A stretch of 27,928 nt of DNA from CAZGTQ01 sp964528575 (GTDB lineage Bacteria > Planctomycetota > UBA1135 > GCA-002686595): NCBI GenBank assembly GCA_964528575.1, contig CAZGTQ010000264.1, forward strand, positions 1-27,928, in the 5' to 3' direction. The notes under the pieces were generated by a model. It was not told where the DNA came from. It worked only from the letters and a program-made list of their open reading frames with translations, and made no database searches. Positions 8,148 to 16,873 of the stretch are shown here, one piece after another. The position numbers and the translations under genes were made by a program. Within the stretch, counting starts at the first letter, position 1, and each line of letters starts with the position of its first letter.

Positions 8148-8725
8148 GGACGCGGCGCGCGCTCGGCTGGGTCGCTGCGGTGCTGCTCGTCGTCCTGCCG
8201 TCCCTCGTCGCTCCGCGCGGCGACGCGGGCGCGCGGCCGCCGCTCGTGCGGCTGCTCGGTCCGATCGCGCGGCTCGCGGCGGCGTTCGAGCTCGTGCGCG
8301 CGCACCAAGCCTTCTCCGCCGGCCATCACGGCCTCGGCTTCGCGCGCGCGGAGCACGCCTTCGCGCTCGACCCCGAGTCGACCGACGCGTGGGCGCTCGT
8401 CGCGCACCACCAGGGCTTGAACCTCGCGTCCGTCGAGCGCGAGGCGGATCCCGAGCGGCGCCTGCGCTGGGTGCGGGCCGCGGTCGAGACGACAGAGCGC
8501 GGCGAGCGCGAGGCGCGCGATCCCGCGGCGCTCGCGATCCTGCGCGCGACGATCCTGCGCGTGCACGCGGAGCTCGACCCGGAGCTGCCGTGGCCGGGCG
8601 GGAACGCTGCGCTCTGGGAAGGGTCGGCGCGCGCGTTCGAGCGCGCGCACGAGCTCGGCTTCGAGGAGGGGCTCGAGTACGCGGAGCTGACGCGCGAAGC
8701 GGCCCACGAGCACGCGCCTCGGTGA
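8144..8725 (+). CDS. Unrecognised membrane-anchored alpha-helical protein
   Basis: A 193-aa protein starting at GTG 8144, which overlaps the previous stop (GTGA). Residues 7-23 are a signal peptide or single membrane helix (LGWVAAVLLVVLPSLVA). The rest looks helical and TPR-like: FSAGHHGLGFARAEHAFALDP reads like a TPR-style pair, and a later segment FERAHELGFEEGLEYAELTRE resembles another. It is the last gene of the ABC cassette and may be an accessory or scaffold for that complex. No catalytic motif is visible; function unknown. Confidence 0.68.
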   Translation: MRTRRALGWVAAVLLVVLPSLVAPRGDAGARPPLVRLLGPIARLAAAFELVRAHQAFSAGHHGLGFARAEHAFALDPESTDAWALVAHHQGLNLASVEREADPERRLRWVRAAVETTERGEREARDPAALAILRATILRVHAELDPELPWPGGNAALWEGSARAFERAHELGFEEGLEYAELTREAAHEHAPR

Positions 8726-8728
8726 TGC

Positions 8729-8745
8729 CCGAGCCGGGCGCTCGG
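8729..8745. terminator. Short hairpin between convergent genes
   Basis: CCGAGC (8729-8734) pairs with GCTCGG (8740-8745) around a 5-nt loop, filling the 21-bp gap between the ABC cassette end and the cupin end. No T-run, so terminator function is a positional inference. Confidence 0.35.
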
Positions 8746-8746
8746 C

Positions 8747-9121
8747 TCAGATCCGCTCGAGGTCCTCGGGCTCGATCGTCCAGGCGTGGTCGACGTCGCC
8801 GGTGTTGCGCGTCGCGGCGGGCTCGAACAAGAGCACCGCCGCGCCGTCGGGGGCGACGGGGCGGTGCTCGACGCCGCGGGGCACGACGAACAGCTCTCCC
8901 GGCGCGAGCTCGACCGCGCCGTCGCGCAGCTCGATCCGCACGCGGCCCTCGAGCACGAAGAACAGCTCGTCCTCGGCCGCGTGGCTGTGCCAGACGTAGG
9001 CGCCCTCGAGCCGAGCGAGCTTGACGTGCTGGCCGTTGAGCTCCGCGACGACCTTCGGCACCCACGGGGCGTCGATGCGGGCGAGCTGCGCGGCGAGGTC
9101 GACTTTCGGGTGCAACGCCAA
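8747..9121 (-). CDS. Small single-domain cupin protein
   Basis: A protein of about 124 aa with one conserved beta-barrel. Cupin motif 1 reads HSHAAEDELFFVLEG (His45, His47, Glu52) and motif 2 PGELFVVPRGVEHRPVA (His86), the usual metal ligands. The N-terminal KVDLAAQLARID and VAELNGQHVKLARLEG match small stand-alone cupins of unknown substrate. There is no ATG or GTG near the start. TTG 9121 is the longest choice, but AGGA lies 7 nt before the second TTG at 9115 and only 1 nt before the first, so 9115 is more likely the real start. It lies 37 bp downstream of the flotillin gene on the same strand and may be co-transcribed. Reaction unknown. Confidence 0.85.
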   Translation of the reverse strand: MALHPKVDLAAQLARIDAPWVPKVVAELNGQHVKLARLEGAYVWHSHAAEDELFFVLEGRVRIELRDGAVELAPGELFVVPRGVEHRPVAPDGAAVLLFEPAATRNTGDVDHAWTIEPEDLERI

Positions 9122-9158
9122 GTCCTGCGTGTCGTCTCTGTGTCGTCTGCGTGCCGAC

Positions 9159-10895
9159 CTACGTGGCCGGCTCCTCGCGCGCGTCGCGCTTCGGGCCGTC
9201 CTTGGGCGCCGGCTTCGTCACCGCCGCCGTGGGGCCTTTCGTCGGGACCTCGGTCACCTCGGCGTCGCGCTCGTCCGGGTGCCCGTCGTCCGAGCGCTTG
9301 CCGTTGGAGCTCGCCGCGCCCTTGCCCGGCTCGCCGACGATGCGGCCGAAGTACTCGGGCATCTCGACGCCGCCGATGTCCTTCATGATCTGGAGCATCG
9401 GCGGGAGCGAGCCCGCGAGGTTGCGCAGGAAGCCGCTCGTCGCGCTCGTGCCGCCGGGCTCGCCGTTCCCGCCGCCGTCCCAGACGACGACCTTGTCGAA
9501 CTTGATGTTGGCGATCGCCTTGGCCGCGTTCTCGGAGAGCTTGTCGAGGTGCTCGAGCATGAGCATCTGGAACGCCGCCTGGGCGCCGCCGCAGCTCTCG
9601 ACGATCTCGCGCAGGCCTTGGCCCTTCTTCGCGAGGACCTCGTAGTTGCCGCGCGCCTCGGCGTCGAGCTTGGCGAAGATCGCCGAGGCCTCGCCCTCGG
9701 CCTCGATGCGGCGACGCTCGGCGGACGCCTGCGCGTCGACGATCGTCTGCGCCTTCTCCGCCTTCGCCGAAGCCTCGAGCTGCGCGCGCTTCTCGGCCTC
9801 GATCTTCTTCGCCTCCGCCTCGGCGGCCTTGGCCTCGGCGAGGAACTGGGCCTCGCGCACCGCGGCCTCGGCCTCGCGATGGCGCGTCTCGCTCTGCTGG
9901 TACGCCTCGGCCTCGCGCACGCGCAGGGTCGCGTTCGCGTTCGCGATCTCGGCCTTCGAGTCGTTCTCGCCGACGACCGCCTTCGCGTTCGCGTTCGCGA
10001 CGCGGATGCGCATCTCGCGCTCGGAGTCGCGCACCTGCGCCTCCTGCTCGTAACGCGCCTGCTGCTCGCCGACCGTGCGCTCCTTCTCGAGCTCGGCGAG
10101 CCGGACCGCCTTCTCGCGATCGGCCTGCTTCGTGCCGATCTCGCGCACCTTCTCTGCGTTGGCGACCGAGACCGCCTGGTCCTTCTGCGCCTCGGCGACG
10201 CCGATCGCGCCGCGCTTCACCTGCTCGGCGACGTCGACCTCGGCCTGCTTGATCGCGGTCGCGGCCGCCTTGCGCCCGATCGCCTCGATGTAGCCCGACT
10301 CGTCGGTGAGGTCCTTGATGTTCACGTTGATCAGCACGAGGCCGATCTTGCGCAGCTCGGGCTCCAGCGATTCCTGGACGCTCGCGAGGAACTGGTCGCG
10401 GTCGCGGTTGATCTCCTCGATGCGCATCGACGCGATCACCTGGCGGAGCTGGCCGAAGATGATGTCCTCGGCCTGCTTCATCACCTCGGCGGTCTTGAGC
10501 CCGAGCAGACGCACCGAGGCGTTGTTCATCGTCTCCTCCTCGGTGCCGATCGCCACGGTGAACACGCTGGGCACGTTCACCCGGATGTTCTCGCTGGAGA
10601 GCGCGCCGACGAGGTCGATCTCGATCTGGATCGGATCGAGATAGAGGAAGTCGTAGCTCTGGATCAGCGGCAGGACGAATGCGCCGCCGCCGTGGAGGCA
10701 CTTCGACGAGCGCCCGCCGCTCGTCTTGCCGTAGATCACGAGGATGCGGTTGCTCGGGCAGCGCTTGTAGCGGCGCGCCAGGATGATGAGCAAGCCCATC
10801 AGGATGACGACGCCCGTCACGACGGCGAGCGCGCCGAACAGGCCCGAATCGCCGTTCAACAGGCCGTCGCTCTGCAGCAGGATCGCGAGACTCAT
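9159..10895 (-). CDS. Flotillin-family (SPFH/Band 7) membrane scaffold protein
   Basis: A 578-aa protein. One membrane helix near 19-41 is followed by the SPFH/Band 7 domain (about 45-225, with PSNRILVIYGK, GGAFVLPLIQSYDFLYLD and IGLVLINVNIKDLTD). Next is a long Ala/Glu/Lys-rich coiled coil with flotillin EA repeats (about 225-440), then a conserved C-terminal part with FDKVVVWDGGG, and a low-complexity charged tail. Flotillins oligomerise on the cytoplasmic face and organise membrane microdomains; B. subtilis FloT (YuaG) and E. coli YqiK are the named relatives. GGAG sits 6 nt before the ATG. The gene directly before it encodes an NfeD-like protein, the classic flotillin partner (YuaF/YuaG; YqiJ/YqiK), which supports the assignment. 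Confidence 0.93.
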   Translation of the reverse strand: MSLAILLQSDGLLNGDSGLFGALAVVTGVVILMGLLIILARRYKRCPSNRILVIYGKTSGGRSSKCLHGGGAFVLPLIQSYDFLYLDPIQIEIDLVGALSSENIRVNVPSVFTVAIGTEEETMNNASVRLLGLKTAEVMKQAEDIIFGQLRQVIASMRIEEINRDRDQFLASVQESLEPELRKIGLVLINVNIKDLTDESGYIEAIGRKAAATAIKQAEVDVAEQVKRGAIGVAEAQKDQAVSVANAEKVREIGTKQADREKAVRLAELEKERTVGEQQARYEQEAQVRDSEREMRIRVANANAKAVVGENDSKAEIANANATLRVREAEAYQQSETRHREAEAAVREAQFLAEAKAAEAEAKKIEAEKRAQLEASAKAEKAQTIVDAQASAERRRIEAEGEASAIFAKLDAEARGNYEVLAKKGQGLREIVESCGGAQAAFQMLMLEHLDKLSENAAKAIANIKFDKVVVWDGGGNGEPGGTSATSGFLRNLAGSLPPMLQIMKDIGGVEMPEYFGRIVGEPGKGAASSNGKRSDDGHPDERDAEVTEVPTKGPTAAVTKPAPKDGPKRDAREEPAT

Positions 10896-10923
10896 GGTTT
10901 TCTCCGATGCGTGTGTGGCGCGC

Positions 10924-11547
10924 TCAGCTCGAGGCGGGAGCCGCCGGCGCGACGCTGTGCAGTGGCTCGACCTCGAACGTGTCTTCCGTCGTCATGCCGA
11001 CGATCCGGACCTCGCTGCCGGTGGGCAGGTCCCCCGCCGCGGTGACCGCGGCGAACTGCAGCTCCTGACCCTGGATGCTCACCGTGATCTTGCCCTTGCC
11101 GCCGCGGTTGCCCGGGATGCGCAGGTAGACGCGCGCACTCTTGCCGACAGCCGAACGCGGCTTCACGTTGCCCTCCGAGTACAGCCGGCGCTGCAGCCGA
11201 AGCAGCCAGGCCACCGCGAGGAACACGACAGCGCCGGAGGCCGTCGACGTCACGAGCGAAGCCCCGGCGGGCCAGCCCGCGGACGTCGTCGCGAGGCCGA
11301 TCAGGCCGAAGAACGCGAAGAAGCCCGCGATCGCGCGGATCGAGAGCCAGCCGAGCGCGTCGCCGTGGTCGCCGTCGACGCCGACGTCTGCGTCGATCTC
11401 GTAGTCGCCGCCGAAGTCGCCGAGGCCGAAGAAGAGCAAGAGCAGTTGCAGGAGCAGGATCGAGCCGCCGAGCACCGCGCAGAGCATGTACACGGTGCGC
11501 AGCGACCAGTCCTCCGGGAGCCAACTCGCCGTCTCGATGAGCACCAT
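10924..11547 (-). CDS. NfeD-like/YqiJ-type membrane protein with OB-fold
   Basis: A 207-aa protein. A membrane helix near 17-42 leads into an acidic Gly-Asp loop (about 43-65, DYEIDADVGVDGDHGD). Two more helices (about 70-88 and 95-115) are followed by a C-terminal OB-fold (about 125-197: KSARVYLRIPGNRGGKGKI, AGDLPTGSEVRIVGMTTEDT). This is the NfeD/YuaF/YqiJ layout; such proteins work with the adjacent flotillin. Start choice: ATG 11553 is only 1 nt from the GGAGG at 11555-11559, whereas ATG 11547 lies 7 nt from it, so I use 11547. The flotillin gene follows after 28 bp. The acidic loop alternates Asp in a way that could bind cations, but that is speculative. Confidence 0.85.
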   Translation of the reverse strand: MVLIETASWLPEDWSLRTVYMLCAVLGGSILLLQLLLLFFGLGDFGGDYEIDADVGVDGDHGDALGWLSIRAIAGFFAFFGLIGLATTSAGWPAGASLVTSTASGAVVFLAVAWLLRLQRRLYSEGNVKPRSAVGKSARVYLRIPGNRGGKGKITVSIQGQELQFAAVTAAGDLPTGSEVRIVGMTTEDTFEVEPLHSVAPAAPASS

Positions 11548-11567
11548 CTGCATGCCTCCGGTGCGCC

Positions 11568-11597
11568 AGCCTACCCGCGGGACACGCGAGCATTCAA
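11568..11597 (-). promoter_or_regulatory. Candidate promoter of the NfeD-flotillin(-cupin) operon
   Basis: On the minus strand, TTGAAT (11597 to 11592) and TAGGCT (11573 to 11568) are separated by 18 nt. The predicted start is near 11561, just before the GGAGG that serves the NfeD-like gene. The -35 matches consensus at 4 of 6 positions. Confidence 0.45.
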
Positions 11598-11633
11598 ACC
11601 AGCCCGCCGGAACTCGCGCGAACGGGCCGCTCT

Positions 11634-11639
11634 TATACT
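11634..11639 (+). promoter_or_regulatory. -10 box of dedA, probably leaderless
   Basis: TATACT (5 of 6 to TATAAT) ends 9 nt before the DedA ATG at 11649, with no ribosome binding site between. The following CTG and CGCCCGAT also occur after the hppA -10 box. No -35 box is evident. Confidence 0.5.
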
Positions 11640-11648
11640 GTCCGCCCG

Positions 11649-12434
11649 ATGCTGGCGCTCCTCGTGATCGCGCAGCTCGCCGGGCTCCTGCCCCCGGAGA
11701 GCTCGGAGCTGCCCTGGTTCTACGAGGACTTCAGGTACGTCGGGCCCTTCGTCGTCCTGCTCCTGTGCGGGGTCGGTTTGCCGTTGCCCGAGGAGGTCAC
11801 GCTGATCGGGTCCGGCATCCTCGTGTACCGCGAGGAGGTCGAGTTCGTCCCGATCGTGCTCGTGTGCTCCGCCGCGATCCTGATCGGGGACTCGATCCCG
11901 TTCCTCCTGGGACGCCGCTACGGGCTGTCCGCGCTCAAGATCCGCTGGGTCGCGCGGATCGTCCATCCGGAGCGGTTCGCGCGCATCGAGCGGAAGTTCG
12001 AGGAGCACGGGAACTGGGCGGTCTTCCTGTGCCGGTTCTTCGCGGGCGTGCGCATCCCCGGCTACTTCGTCGGCGGGACGATGGGCATGCCGTACGCGCG
12101 CTTCCTCCTGCTCGACACGCTCGGCGTGGTGATCTCCGTGCCGCTCTCGATCTACCTGGGGATGCTGTTCGGCGGGCAGATCGAGAAGCTCCAGCGGAGC
12201 ATCGCCGATTTCCACCTGATCCTCGGCTTCCTCGTCGCGGCGCTCGTCCTGATCCTCGTCGTCCGCGCCCGGCGCAAGCCGCGCTCGAACCCGCCGCCGG
12301 CCCTGTTCTCCGACGAGACCGGGGAGGTTCCGCCGGAGGTTGCGCCAGAGCTTGCGCCGGACGCGGAGCAGACCGCGGAGCAGGGCGCGGAGCAGGCCGC
12401 GGAGCCCGAGGAAGGGCGCTCCCCCCGCGGTTGA
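11649..12434 (+). CDS. DedA-family membrane protein
   Basis: A 261-aa inner-membrane protein of the DedA/SNARE-associated (VTT) family. GVGLPLPEEVTLIGSGIL near residues 41-58 is the re-entrant loop with the conserved acidic pair. FLCRFFAGVRIPGYFVGG followed by TMGM is the signature FxxRFxxxxR...G segment. Five or so hydrophobic stretches fit the fold. DedA proteins translocate or scramble lipids, including undecaprenyl phosphate and phosphatidylethanolamine in characterised members, and support the proton motive force. Residues ~215-261 form an acidic, Pro/Glu-rich tail with short repeats (EVAPELAPD, AEQTAEQGAEQAAEPEE) not needed for the fold. The stop codon overlaps the -35 box of the hppA promoter. 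Confidence 0.9.
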   Translation: MLALLVIAQLAGLLPPESSELPWFYEDFRYVGPFVVLLLCGVGLPLPEEVTLIGSGILVYREEVEFVPIVLVCSAAILIGDSIPFLLGRRYGLSALKIRWVARIVHPERFARIERKFEEHGNWAVFLCRFFAGVRIPGYFVGGTMGMPYARFLLLDTLGVVISVPLSIYLGMLFGGQIEKLQRSIADFHLILGFLVAALVLILVVRARRKPRSNPPPALFSDETGEVPPEVAPELAPDAEQTAEQGAEQAAEPEEGRSPRG

Positions 12435-12458
12435 CCGGGCCCCCCCGGCCGCTATTCT
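12431..12458 (+). promoter_or_regulatory. Sigma-70-type promoter of hppA
   Basis: TTGACC (12431-12436, 5 of 6) and TATTCT (12453-12458, 4 of 6) are separated by 16 nt. The -35 box overlaps the DedA stop codon. Transcription should start near 12465, giving a leader of about 40 nt with no strong Shine-Dalgarno sequence. This is the most complete promoter in the window. Confidence 0.6.
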
Positions 12459-12506
12459 GTTCGCCCGATTCCCAGCACTCTCCTCACAACACCCCCGGCA
12501 ATCGGC

Positions 12507-14585
<2,079 letters not shown>

Positions 14586-14601
14586 GAAGGATCAGGCCAC
14601 C

Positions 14602-14617
14602 AAGGAGCGTCTCGATC
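14602..14617 (+). promoter_or_regulatory. Shine-Dalgarno that points to an ATC start for rsfS
   Basis: AAGGAG (14602-14607) is followed after 7 nt by ATC (14615-14617) in the rsfS frame. No ATG, GTG or TTG lies in this frame between the hppA stop and codon 38 of the RsfS homology, so the site decides the start. Confidence 0.6.
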
Positions 14618-15004
14618 GATAGCAAGCAACTCGCCGTCGCCATCGCCTGGCTCGCCGACCAAAAGAAGGGACGCGACGTCCGCGTCCTCGACGTCAGCGA
14701 GCGCCTCAAGGTCGCCGACTGGTTCGTGCTCGTCACCGGCACCTCCCGGCCGCACGTCAAGGCGCTGTTCGACGAGATCCACGTGCGGACGAAGGCCAGC
14801 GGCGAGCGCCACCGGCCGGCGGAGGGAGCGGACCTCGGCTGGTGGGTGCTCCTGGACTTCGGCGACGTCGTCGTGCACCTGATGCAGAACGAGGCGCGCG
14901 AGTACTACGACCTCGACCGGCTCTACGGCGACTGTCCCGAGTTGGACTGGAACGCCGAGCCCGAGGTCGAGCTCGCGAAGCCGCGCCGCGCGGCCGAGGC
15001 GTAG
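14615..15004 (+). CDS. rsfS: Ribosome silencing factor RsfS, apparent ATC start codon
   Basis: A 129-aa protein of the RsfS/Iojap/DUF143 family, which binds ribosomal protein L14 and blocks joining of the 30S and 50S subunits in starving cells. The family order is intact: DSKQLAVAIAWLADQKKGRD, VRVLDVSERLKVADWFVLVT, GTSRPHVKALFDEI, GWWVLLDFGDVVVHLM and the REYYDLDRLYGDCP ending. Relatives begin close to the position of the ATC at 14615, which has a perfect AAGGAG 7 nt upstream. The first canonical start in frame is GTG 14726, which would delete 37 conserved residues. I therefore place the start at ATC. A base-calling error making ATG into ATC is the alternative. It lies 30 nt after hppA and may be read with it. 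Confidence 0.88.
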   Translation: MDSKQLAVAIAWLADQKKGRDVRVLDVSERLKVADWFVLVTGTSRPHVKALFDEIHVRTKASGERHRPAEGADLGWWVLLDFGDVVVHLMQNEAREYYDLDRLYGDCPELDWNAEPEVELAKPRRAAEA

Positions 15005-15163
15005 GAGCCGCGGCCGACGCGCCGCCGCCGGAACCGCCGAATCCGTCGCGTCCCACTCGCCTTCCGAAGCACCTGAGATCGCTTCGCAACCTCGGCGCGC
15101 CGGGACGCGGCGCGCGCGGTGCGGATCGGAGCAAGTCCTACCCCGGCCGCGAGCGAGCCGCGC

Positions 15164-15169
15164 TAGAAT
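15164..15169 (+). promoter_or_regulatory. -10 box upstream of the radical-SAM-like gene
   Basis: TAGAAT (5 of 6) lies 62 nt before the TTG start, leaving a leader of about 55 nt that ends in GGAGGAG (15222-15228). No -35 box is evident. The rest of 15005-15231 is GC-rich and holds no gene I can recognise. Confidence 0.4.
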
Positions 15170-15231
15170 CGGGCGTCCCCCCGCTGCTCCGCCCCCTCGG
15201 AGCCGCCCCCCCGTTCCAGTTGGAGGAGTCG

Positions 15232-16719
15232 TTGAGGATCGTCCTCTACCAGCCGCAGTCCGTGCGACCGTCGCGCGGGCCGCGGAGGCTGGATCTGCTA
15301 CCACTCGCCCTGCTGCGCGTCGCCGCGCCCCCCCTGCGCGACGGCCACGAGTGCGTGCTGATCGACGGCAACCTCGCTCCGCGCGAGGCGACGTGGCGGC
15401 GCGTGCTCGAAGCGTGCGACGGAGCCTCCCTCTTCGCGACGACCGGCAGCGTCGGCTGGCCGGGCGCCGACGCGTGGCTGTGCGCGCGCCAGGTGCGCGC
15501 GCGCCAGCCCCACCTGCCGCGGATCGTCGGCGGACCCTTCGCCTCGGCCGCTCCCGAGCTGTTCCTCGACGACGGCGTGTTCGACGCGGTCGCGTTCGGC
15601 CCGAGCGCCGCGACGCTGCGCGACGTCGCGGCCGCGCTCGCCTGCGGCGAGCCGCTCGACTCGGTCCCGGGCCTGGTCCTGCGCCGTGGCGGCGTCGACG
15701 TCGCGACCGAGCCGCGCCGGCCCGACGCGCCCCTGCCGCCGGCGTGGGAGCTCCTCGACTTCGAGCCCTATCGCGCCGGCCAGCTCGCCGGCGGCGGCGG
15801 ACCCGCGCCCGCGCCGCCCTGGTTCCCGCGCTCGCGGCCGCACGTCGCGATCGACACGACGTCGTGCGTCGAGACGACGGCCGGCCTGCAGCGGCCGCTG
15901 CCGGTCGAGCGCGTGCTCGACGAGCTCGAGGAGCTGCTCGAGCGCTGGGGCGGCTTCGACGTCGTGCGCTTCCACGACGCGGACTTCGGCGCGGACCAGC
16001 AGCGGACGCGCGCGTTTGCGGCGGGGCTGCTCGAGCGCCGCATCCGCATCGGCTGGAACGCGGCGATCGCGACGAGCTCGATCAACGGGTTCGCCGAGGC
16101 GACGCTCGACGCGTGCGCCGAGTCCGGCTGCTACCTGCTCGAGGTCGGCGCCGCGATGGAGCGGCAGATCACGCAGCGCGGGCTGCGGGCGACGCGCAGC
16201 AACGACGACTACCACGCGGTCGCGCGCCTGCACGCCCGCACGATCCGCGCGTCGATCACGTCGTTCGTCGGCTTCCCGGGCGAGAGCGAGGAGTCGATGA
16301 TGCAGACGCTCGACGAGGCACGTCAGCTCGCGCGGCGCTGCCCCAACGCCGCGCCGACCGTGCTGCGCTTCCGGCCGCTGCCCGGCACCGAGGAGCTGGA
16401 GGTCGCGCGCTCGCTCGGCTACGCGCCCCCCTCCGACGTCGAGGGCTGGCGCGACTTCGACGAGCCCGACTCGCGCTTCGCCTGGAACGGGCCGCCGCCG
16501 CGGGTGGCGCGCTCGCTCGCGCTGCACTCGCACTACGCCGCGCTCTGCCGCAGCACCCGCCGCCAGGGCGGCATGTTCGGTCGCCTGGCCGCCTGGCGAC
16601 TGCGCAACGACAATCTGCGCTTCCCGATCGATTCGGCGCTCTACGCGCTCGTCACTCGCTTCGACGGCCGCGACGGCGCCGAGAAGACCAGCCACCTCGT
16701 CGACGAGGTCGCCGGCTGA
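15232..16719 (+). CDS. B12-binding/radical-SAM-like protein lacking the Fe-S cysteines
   Basis: A 495-aa protein. TTG 15232 is chosen because GGAGGAG precedes it and the homology begins at once (RIVLYQP). Residues 1-150 follow the Rossmann-like cobalamin-binding domain of B12 radical SAM enzymes (LALLRVAAPPLRDGHECVLI, PRIVGGPFASAAPELFL). Residues 204-430 follow the radical SAM barrel (LPVERVLDELEELLERWGGF, VVRFHDADFG, SITSFVGFPGESEESMMQTL, RFRPLPGTEELEVARSLGYA). Where active enzymes have CxxxCxxC, this protein has TTSCVETTAGLQ with a single Cys212. The GEGE-like and GAESGS-like motifs also read differently (GPSA, GAAM). It therefore should not hold the [4Fe-4S] cluster or cleave SAM. Both halves are in one frame, so this is not an obvious frameshift. 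Function unknown; a hairpin terminator follows. Confidence 0.85.
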   Translation: MRIVLYQPQSVRPSRGPRRLDLLPLALLRVAAPPLRDGHECVLIDGNLAPREATWRRVLEACDGASLFATTGSVGWPGADAWLCARQVRARQPHLPRIVGGPFASAAPELFLDDGVFDAVAFGPSAATLRDVAAALACGEPLDSVPGLVLRRGGVDVATEPRRPDAPLPPAWELLDFEPYRAGQLAGGGGPAPAPPWFPRSRPHVAIDTTSCVETTAGLQRPLPVERVLDELEELLERWGGFDVVRFHDADFGADQQRTRAFAAGLLERRIRIGWNAAIATSSINGFAEATLDACAESGCYLLEVGAAMERQITQRGLRATRSNDDYHAVARLHARTIRASITSFVGFPGESEESMMQTLDEARQLARRCPNAAPTVLRFRPLPGTEELEVARSLGYAPPSDVEGWRDFDEPDSRFAWNGPPPRVARSLALHSHYAALCRSTRRQGGMFGRLAAWRLRNDNLRFPIDSALYALVTRFDGRDGAEKTSHLVDEVAG

Positions 16720-16726
16720 CGGTCAT

Positions 16727-16752
16727 TCGCGGGCTCCGAGCCCGCGACTTTC
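16727..16752 (+). terminator. Rho-independent-like terminator
   Basis: TCGCGGGCT (16727-16735) pairs perfectly with AGCCCGCGA (16739-16747) around a 3-nt loop and is followed by CTTTC. It begins 8 nt after the stop of the radical-SAM-like gene. The T-tract is short. Confidence 0.6.
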
Positions 16753-16793
16753 GGTAGCCCGAGCCGCGCGACGGGATAGGACCGCGCGGGCGA

Positions 16794-16799
16794 TATGAT
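16794..16799 (+). promoter_or_regulatory. -10 box upstream of the GT-C-like gene
   Basis: TATGAT (5 of 6). It ends 11 nt before an in-frame GTG at 16811, or 74 nt before the GTG at 16874 used here as the start. No -35 box seen. Confidence 0.4.
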
Positions 16800-16873
16800 G
16801 GCCTCCCCGCGTGCCCCGGGCCCGGGACTCCACCTGCGCCCGCCGGACGACCGCCCGCCCCCAGAGACGCCGC

